Source: an uncultured Alphaproteobacteria bacterium (lineage in GTDB: Bacteria; Pseudomonadota; Alphaproteobacteria; RF32; CAG-239). From it: DNA of 19,492 nucleotides. Numbering within the stretch: the first letter of the stretch is position 1; each line of letters starts with the position of its first letter. The stretch spans positions 1 to 19,492 of the forward strand of contig USCF01000004.1 of the NCBI GenBank assembly GCA_900553115.1, in the 5' to 3' direction. The position numbers and the translations under genes were made by a program. The notes below the pieces were generated by a model. That model made no database searches. It was given only the letters and a program-made list of their open reading frames with translations, and was not told the DNA's origin. Of this stretch, positions 15,643 to 19,492 are shown piece after piece.

Positions 15643-15673
15643 ATTTATATTCCAACAAAAAATTAATAATAGA

Positions 15674-15754
15674 TAAAGGCAACTTTAGTTCTGAAGAAAA
15701 CCATAGTGTACATAGCAGTACATAAATTTTCTGAATGAACATAAGTTGCCTTTA
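15674..15754. repeat. 81-base nested hairpin downstream of nifJ
   Basis: TAAAGGCAACTT (15674-15685) is the perfect reverse complement of AAGTTGCCTTTA (15743-15754). Within the loop AGAAAA (15695-15700) can pair with TTTTCT (15727-15732), and TGTAC (15707-15711) with GTACA (15718-15722). All three pairs are nested, so the transcript could fold into one long interrupted stem. It begins 25 bases beyond the nifJ stop and precedes the terminator at 15608-15642. It could protect the nifJ mRNA 3' end, be a small RNA, or be a small mobile repeat. Confidence 0.5.
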
Positions 15755-15778
15755 GGCGTGTTGCGTCAAGCTCGCATA

Positions 15779-18700
15779 CTATTTATATTGGCTCATATAT
15801 TCCAATAAAGTATGTTTGTCGTTAACGTTTTTCTGAGCTTTTTCCAGCAATTCTTCATAACGTGCCGGATTCATCTTGTTGACAACCTGGAAACGTGTTT
15901 CGCTAGACATAAACTCAGCCAAAGGTTTAGATGGAGCTTTAGAATCCAATGTCAACGGAGCTTTGCCTGCTGTTTCGTTCAACGGATTGAAACGGAACAA
16001 AGACCAGCTGCCTGTTTCAACAGCATTCTTTTGGTGTGCCAAGCCATCAGCCATATTCAAGCCTTGGTTAATGCATGGGCAGTAAGCGATAATCAAAGAC
16101 GGGCCATCGTATGCCTCAGCTTCGTTCATGGCTTTAATAACCTGCATATCGTTGGCACCCATAGCAACCTGAGCCACATATACATTGCCATAAGACATAG
16201 CAATCATAGCCAAATCTTTTTTCGGCAATTCTTTACCGGCTGTAGCAAATTTGGCAGAAGCGCCCATCGGAGTAGCCTTTGATTGTTGTCCGCCGGTGTT
16301 AGAATATACGCCGGTATCAACAACCAAAATATTGACATTGCGGCCAGAAGCGATAACGTGGTCAACACCGCCGAAACCAATATCATAAGCCCAACCGTCA
16401 CCACCGATAATCCATACTGATTTTTTAATCAGATAGTCGGCGATTTCACTCAAATGCTTAGCTTCTTCGCTGTTCATTGTTGCCAATTTAGCGCGCAAAG
16501 CAGCCACATTGTCGCGTTGAGCGTCAATTTCCATATCATTAGACTGAGGATTGCTCAAAATCTTTTCAGCAACTTCGCCCAATTCTGCTTTCATAGATTC
16601 CAGCAAAGTTTTGGCTGTAACTTTTTCGTGGTCGATAGAAATACGCATACCCAAACCAAATTCGGCATTGTCTTCAAACAATGAGTTTGCCCAAGCCGGA
16701 CCATGACCTTTTTCATCTTTGCAATAAGGAGTTGTCGGCAAGTTACCGGAATAAATTGAAGAACAACCTGTTGCGTTTGCCACAACCATACGATCACCAA
16801 ACAATTGAGTCAGTAATTTGATGTATGGAGTTTCACCGCAGCCGGCGCAAGCACCAGAGAATTCAAACAAAGGCTGAATCATTTGTGTTGTCTTCGGCAA
16901 GTTTTTAGCAACTTCGGTTCTCTTTACATAAGGCAATGTTTCAAAGAACTTCCAGTTAGCTTTTTCTTCTTCCAAGTGGTTTTCAATGTGATCCATATTG
17001 ATGGCGTGCAATTCCGGATTTTCTTTGTTTTTAGCCGGACAAGCTGTTACGCATACGCCGCAGCCTGTGCAGTCTTCCGGAGAAATTTGCAACATAAACT
17101 TCTTACCGGCAAATTCTTTACCTTTATAATCGGCAGTTTTCAAAGTAGCCGGAGCATTCTTTAATTCTTCTTCCGAAGCAACTTTCATACGAATTACACC
17201 GTGCGGGCAAACGATTGAGCATTTACCGCATTGAATACAGGAGTTGGCATCCCAAACCGGAACTTCGGTAGCGATGCAGCGTTTTTCATATTGAGTTGTA
17301 GCTGTCGGCCATGTACCATCAACAACTTCTTGCAAATCAGAAGTTTTAATGCTGTCGCCATTATCGGCAATCAAAGTTGCGGTCAAGCCCTGTACAAATT
17401 TAGGCGCATCGGCCGGAACCGGAGCTTGACGATGGAATGTAGATGTTACATGGTCTGGATAAGAAACCTCAAACAAGTGTTCCAAAGAAGCGTCAACAGC
17501 GGCATAGTTCTTTTGCACAATGGCGTCGCCTTTTTTGCTGTAAGTCTTTTTAATGGCAGCTTTAATCTGCGCAATAGCTTCATCTTTTGGCAAAATGTTA
17601 GAAATTGCAAAGAAGCAAGTCTGCATAACGGTGTTAATACGTTGTCCCATACCGGTAGCACGAGCAACTTCAACTGCGTTAATTGTGTATAATTTCAGGT
17701 GTTTAGCCAAAATTTCTTCTTGAACTTCAATCGGAAGATGATTCCAAACTTCATCAGCTTTATACGGAGCATTCAACAAGAATGTAGCGCCGTCTTTGGC
17801 AATGCGCAGAATATCAACTTTATTCATAAATTGGAATTGGTGACAAGCCACAAAATCTGCCGAAGTAATCAAATAAGCCGAACGAATCGGATTATCGGAA
17901 AAACGCAAGTGAGATGTGGTCATAGAGCCGGATTTACGAGAATCGTAAACAAAGTAGCCTTGACCATATTTGCCGGCGTCTTCAGCAATAATTTTAATGG
18001 AGTTCTTGTTAGCGCCAACGGTACCATCAGCACCCAAACCAAAGAACACAGCACGTACAACATCGTCCGGTTCAACATCAAATTTAGCGTCATAAGCCAA
18101 TGATTTGTGTGTCAAATCGTCGTTAATACCAACGGTAAAGCCGTTAATCGGAGCGGCAGAAACAGCGTTGTCAAACACAGCTTTAGCCATAGCCGGTGTA
18201 AATTCTTTAGAAGACAAACCATAGCGGCCGCCATAAATTTTTGGCAAGCTTGCCAGTTTGCCGTTTGAAAAGGCTTGCGACAAAGCGGTAACAACATCCA
18301 AATACAAAGGTTCGCCCAAAGAGCCGGATTCTTTTGTTCTATCCAAAACAGAAACCGTTTTAACTGTTTTCGGCAGAGCTTTCAAGAAAGATTCGGTTGG
18401 GAACGGACGATATAAATGAACTTTCAAAACGCCCAGCTTAGCGCCGTGAGCGTTCAAATATTCAATAGCTTCTTCTACGGTTTCGGCACCAGAGCCCATA
18501 ACTACAACAACATTTTCGGCATCTTCCGCGCCAACATAGTCAACAACATGATATTGGCGACCGCTGATTTTAGCGAATTTATCCATTTCTTCTTGAACAA
18601 TGCCTTCTACTTTATCATAATATATATTAGCAGCTTCACGGCCTTGGAAGAACACGTCTGGATTCTGCGCAGTACCGCGGATAACCGGATTTTCCGGACG

Positions 18701-19327
18701 CAAAGCATGTTCGGCGTTGAATTTGTAGTTAACATCTTGCAGCATTGCGCGCAAATCGTCATCAGACAATAATTTAATCTTTTTAATTTCATGAGAAGTT
18801 CTGAAACCGTCAAAGAAATGTAAAAATGGAACGCGGGAACGCAAAGTAGAGGTTTGCGCAATAGCAGCCATATCATGAGCTTCTTGCACAGAGTTTGAGC
18901 AAAGCATAGCAAAGCCGGTCTGGCGGCAGCCCATAACATCGGAGTGATCGCCATAAATTGACAAAGCGTGATAAGCAAGTGAACGAGCCGCAACATGCAT
19001 AACAAACGGCATTAATTCACCGGCAATTTTATACATATTCGGAATCATCAACAAAAGACCTTGAGAAGCCGTAAATGTTGTGGTTAAAGCACCGGCTTGC
19101 AAAGAACCATGGCAAGCACCGGCAGCGCCTGCTTCTGACTGCATTTCCTGCACTTCAGGAATCACGCCCCACAGATTCTTCTGTTTAGCGGCAGACCACG
19201 CATCAGCCCACTCACCCATCGGAGAAGACGGAGTAATCGGGTAAATAACGCAGACTTCGTTCATGCGGTGTGCAACAGAAGAACACGCTTCGTTGGCATC
19301 CATCATTTTCATTTTTACATCTGACAT
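15779..19327 (-). CDS. nifJ: Pyruvate:ferredoxin (flavodoxin) oxidoreductase (1182 aa)
   Basis: This cytoplasmic homodimer-type enzyme converts pyruvate, CoA and oxidised ferredoxin or flavodoxin to acetyl-CoA, CO2 and reduced carrier. The single chain has the normal family length and domain order. YPITPSSPMGEWAD near residue 30 belongs to the pyruvate-binding domain. CIQCGKCSIVCP (about 695-706) and CTGCGVCVTACP (about 750-761) are two 4Fe-4S ferredoxin motifs. CAGCGE (about 823) begins the proximal cluster and thiamine-diphosphate domain, with GCSSIYSGNLPTTPY. GGDGWAYDIGFGG followed by DTGVYSNTGGQ (about 972-1015) is the TPP- and Mg-binding signature. AAGGA lies 8 bases upstream of the ATG. 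The gene is isolated on its own transcript and points to anaerobic or fermentative energy metabolism; a role in nitrogen fixation is not implied because no nif genes are nearby. Confidence 0.96.
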   Translation of the reverse strand: MSDVKMKMMDANEACSSVAHRMNEVCVIYPITPSSPMGEWADAWSAAKQKNLWGVIPEVQEMQSEAGAAGACHGSLQAGALTTTFTASQGLLLMIPNMYKIAGELMPFVMHVAARSLAYHALSIYGDHSDVMGCRQTGFAMLCSNSVQEAHDMAAIAQTSTLRSRVPFLHFFDGFRTSHEIKKIKLLSDDDLRAMLQDVNYKFNAEHALRPENPVIRGTAQNPDVFFQGREAANIYYDKVEGIVQEEMDKFAKISGRQYHVVDYVGAEDAENVVVVMGSGAETVEEAIEYLNAHGAKLGVLKVHLYRPFPTESFLKALPKTVKTVSVLDRTKESGSLGEPLYLDVVTALSQAFSNGKLASLPKIYGGRYGLSSKEFTPAMAKAVFDNAVSAAPINGFTVGINDDLTHKSLAYDAKFDVEPDDVVRAVFFGLGADGTVGANKNSIKIIAEDAGKYGQGYFVYDSRKSGSMTTSHLRFSDNPIRSAYLITSADFVACHQFQFMNKVDILRIAKDGATFLLNAPYKADEVWNHLPIEVQEEILAKHLKLYTINAVEVARATGMGQRINTVMQTCFFAISNILPKDEAIAQIKAAIKKTYSKKGDAIVQKNYAAVDASLEHLFEVSYPDHVTSTFHRQAPVPADAPKFVQGLTATLIADNGDSIKTSDLQEVVDGTWPTATTQYEKRCIATEVPVWDANSCIQCGKCSIVCPHGVIRMKVASEEELKNAPATLKTADYKGKEFAGKKFMLQISPEDCTGCGVCVTACPAKNKENPELHAINMDHIENHLEEEKANWKFFETLPYVKRTEVAKNLPKTTQMIQPLFEFSGACAGCGETPYIKLLTQLFGDRMVVANATGCSSIYSGNLPTTPYCKDEKGHGPAWANSLFEDNAEFGLGMRISIDHEKVTAKTLLESMKAELGEVAEKILSNPQSNDMEIDAQRDNVAALRAKLATMNSEEAKHLSEIADYLIKKSVWIIGGDGWAYDIGFGGVDHVIASGRNVNILVVDTGVYSNTGGQQSKATPMGASAKFATAGKELPKKDLAMIAMSYGNVYVAQVAMGANDMQVIKAMNEAEAYDGPSLIIAYCPCINQGLNMADGLAHQKNAVETGSWSLFRFNPLNETAGKAPLTLDSKAPSKPLAEFMSSETRFQVVNKMNPARYEELLEKAQKNVNDKHTLLEYMSQYK

Positions 19328-19356
19328 TGATAGTATCCTTAAAAGTTTAAATTAAA

Positions 19357-19385
19357 ATTACAAAACATCAAAGGCTTATCGCCAA
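19357..19385 (-). promoter_or_regulatory. Candidate promoter of nifJ
   Basis: TTGGCG (19380-19385) and TGTAAT (19357-19362) are 17 bases apart on the minus strand. The predicted start near 19350 gives a leader of about 22 bases with the AAGGA ribosome site. The -10 matches 5 of 6 positions and the -35 only the TTG. The promoter overlaps the TTACAAAACA repeats described separately. Confidence 0.35.
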
Positions 19386-19409
19386 AGGTTTTGTAGTGGT
19401 TACAAAACA
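19358..19409. repeat. Repeated TTACAAAACA motif upstream of nifJ
   Basis: TTACAAAACA occurs at 19358-19367 and again at 19400-19409, 42 bases apart. The inverted form GTTTTGTA lies between them at 19388-19395. The first copy and the inverted copy can form a hairpin with an inner GGC/GCC pair (19373-19375, 19381-19383). The copies overlap the predicted nifJ promoter, so they may be operator half-sites; alternatively the hairpin ends transcription from further upstream. Confidence 0.4.
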
Positions 19410-19492
19410 ATAATCCTCTTGTTGGCAAGAACAGTAGCCATCATACTCTTCATATTGTCGAAGCTCTTCTGGTCCTTGCTTACTGCGGTCAT
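19400..19492 (-). CDS. Possible 3' end of an upstream gene (partial, weak)
   Basis: A minus-strand frame enters from the right edge and ends with TAA at 19400-19402. It gives 30 codons with the tail ATVLANKRIIVL, and includes an ATG exactly at the edge. No domain can be recognised from so little sequence. It is followed by the hairpin at 19359-19395, which could serve as its terminator. It may equally be a chance frame. Confidence 0.3.
   Translation of the reverse strand: MTAVSKDQKSFDNMKSMMATVLANKRIIVL

Larger units (their letters stand above)
15419..15778. other. Non-coding spacer between nifJ and mlaA
   Basis: This 360-base stretch holds the mlaA promoter, the terminator hairpin and the nested hairpin listed separately. 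The remaining part, 15471-15607, is AT-rich and shows only a loose CCTGAT/ATCAGG inverted pair. A 74-codon plus-strand frame that would start with TTG at 15501 crosses both hairpins and is not accepted as a gene. Confidence 0.6.

Noticed and set aside
15501..15725. 74-codon plus-strand frame starting with TTG
   Set aside because: It crosses a terminator hairpin and a nested hairpin, has no convincing ribosome site and resembles no known protein.

Overview
The window reads as chromosomal DNA of a diderm, anaerobic or fermentative bacterium of moderate-to-low G+C. All seven well-supported genes lie on the minus strand. Several features fit an uncultured, probably host- or gut-associated alphaproteobacterium: adjacent mlaA and mlaC, a homodimer-type pyruvate:ferredoxin oxidoreductase, large autotransporters, and small palindromic intergenic repeats opening with GTCAT and closing with ATCCA. 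The taxonomic placement is inference from gene content and style, not from a marker gene. The long frames are compatible with the standard bacterial code.

In transcription order from the right edge: a possible short 3' gene end (19400-19492, weak); nifJ (15779-19327), which oxidises pyruvate to acetyl-CoA with ferredoxin or flavodoxin; a 360-base spacer with a nested hairpin, a bidirectional-looking terminator and the mlaA promoter; mlaA and mlaC (14657-15418, 14041-14637), the outer-membrane and periplasmic parts of the phospholipid retrograde transport system; a GC-rich hairpin terminator overlapped by a new promoter; an unrecognised 118-residue protein (13600-13956); and gpsA (12535-13512), the glycerol-3-phosphate dehydrogenase of phospholipid synthesis. 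mlaA, mlaC and gpsA give the middle of the window a membrane-lipid theme.

A 399-base non-coding stretch (12136-12534) separates this housekeeping half from a surface-protein half. It holds two REP-like hairpins in opposite orientation next to gpsA. It also holds, 45 bases from the start of the next gene, a 149-base segment bounded by 15-base perfect inverted repeats with a promoter-like sequence inside.

The left half encodes two tandem type V secretion autotransporters. One has 1076 residues (8905-12135). The other is a giant of 2906 residues (start at 8720) whose last residue lies at position 3, with the first two stop-codon bases apparently at the window edge. Each has an extended signal peptide, a passenger rich in paired FxxN and GGA(I/L/V) tetrapeptides of the kind that define chlamydial polymorphic membrane proteins, a beta-solenoid stretch, and a C-terminal 12-strand-type barrel ending in an aromatic residue. 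The most interesting hypothesis is that this pair is a variable surface-adhesin locus. Three features support it: the inverted-repeat-bounded promoter of the shorter gene, an A10 tract inside the giant gene, and a change of base composition inside the shorter gene. None of these is proven by sequence alone.
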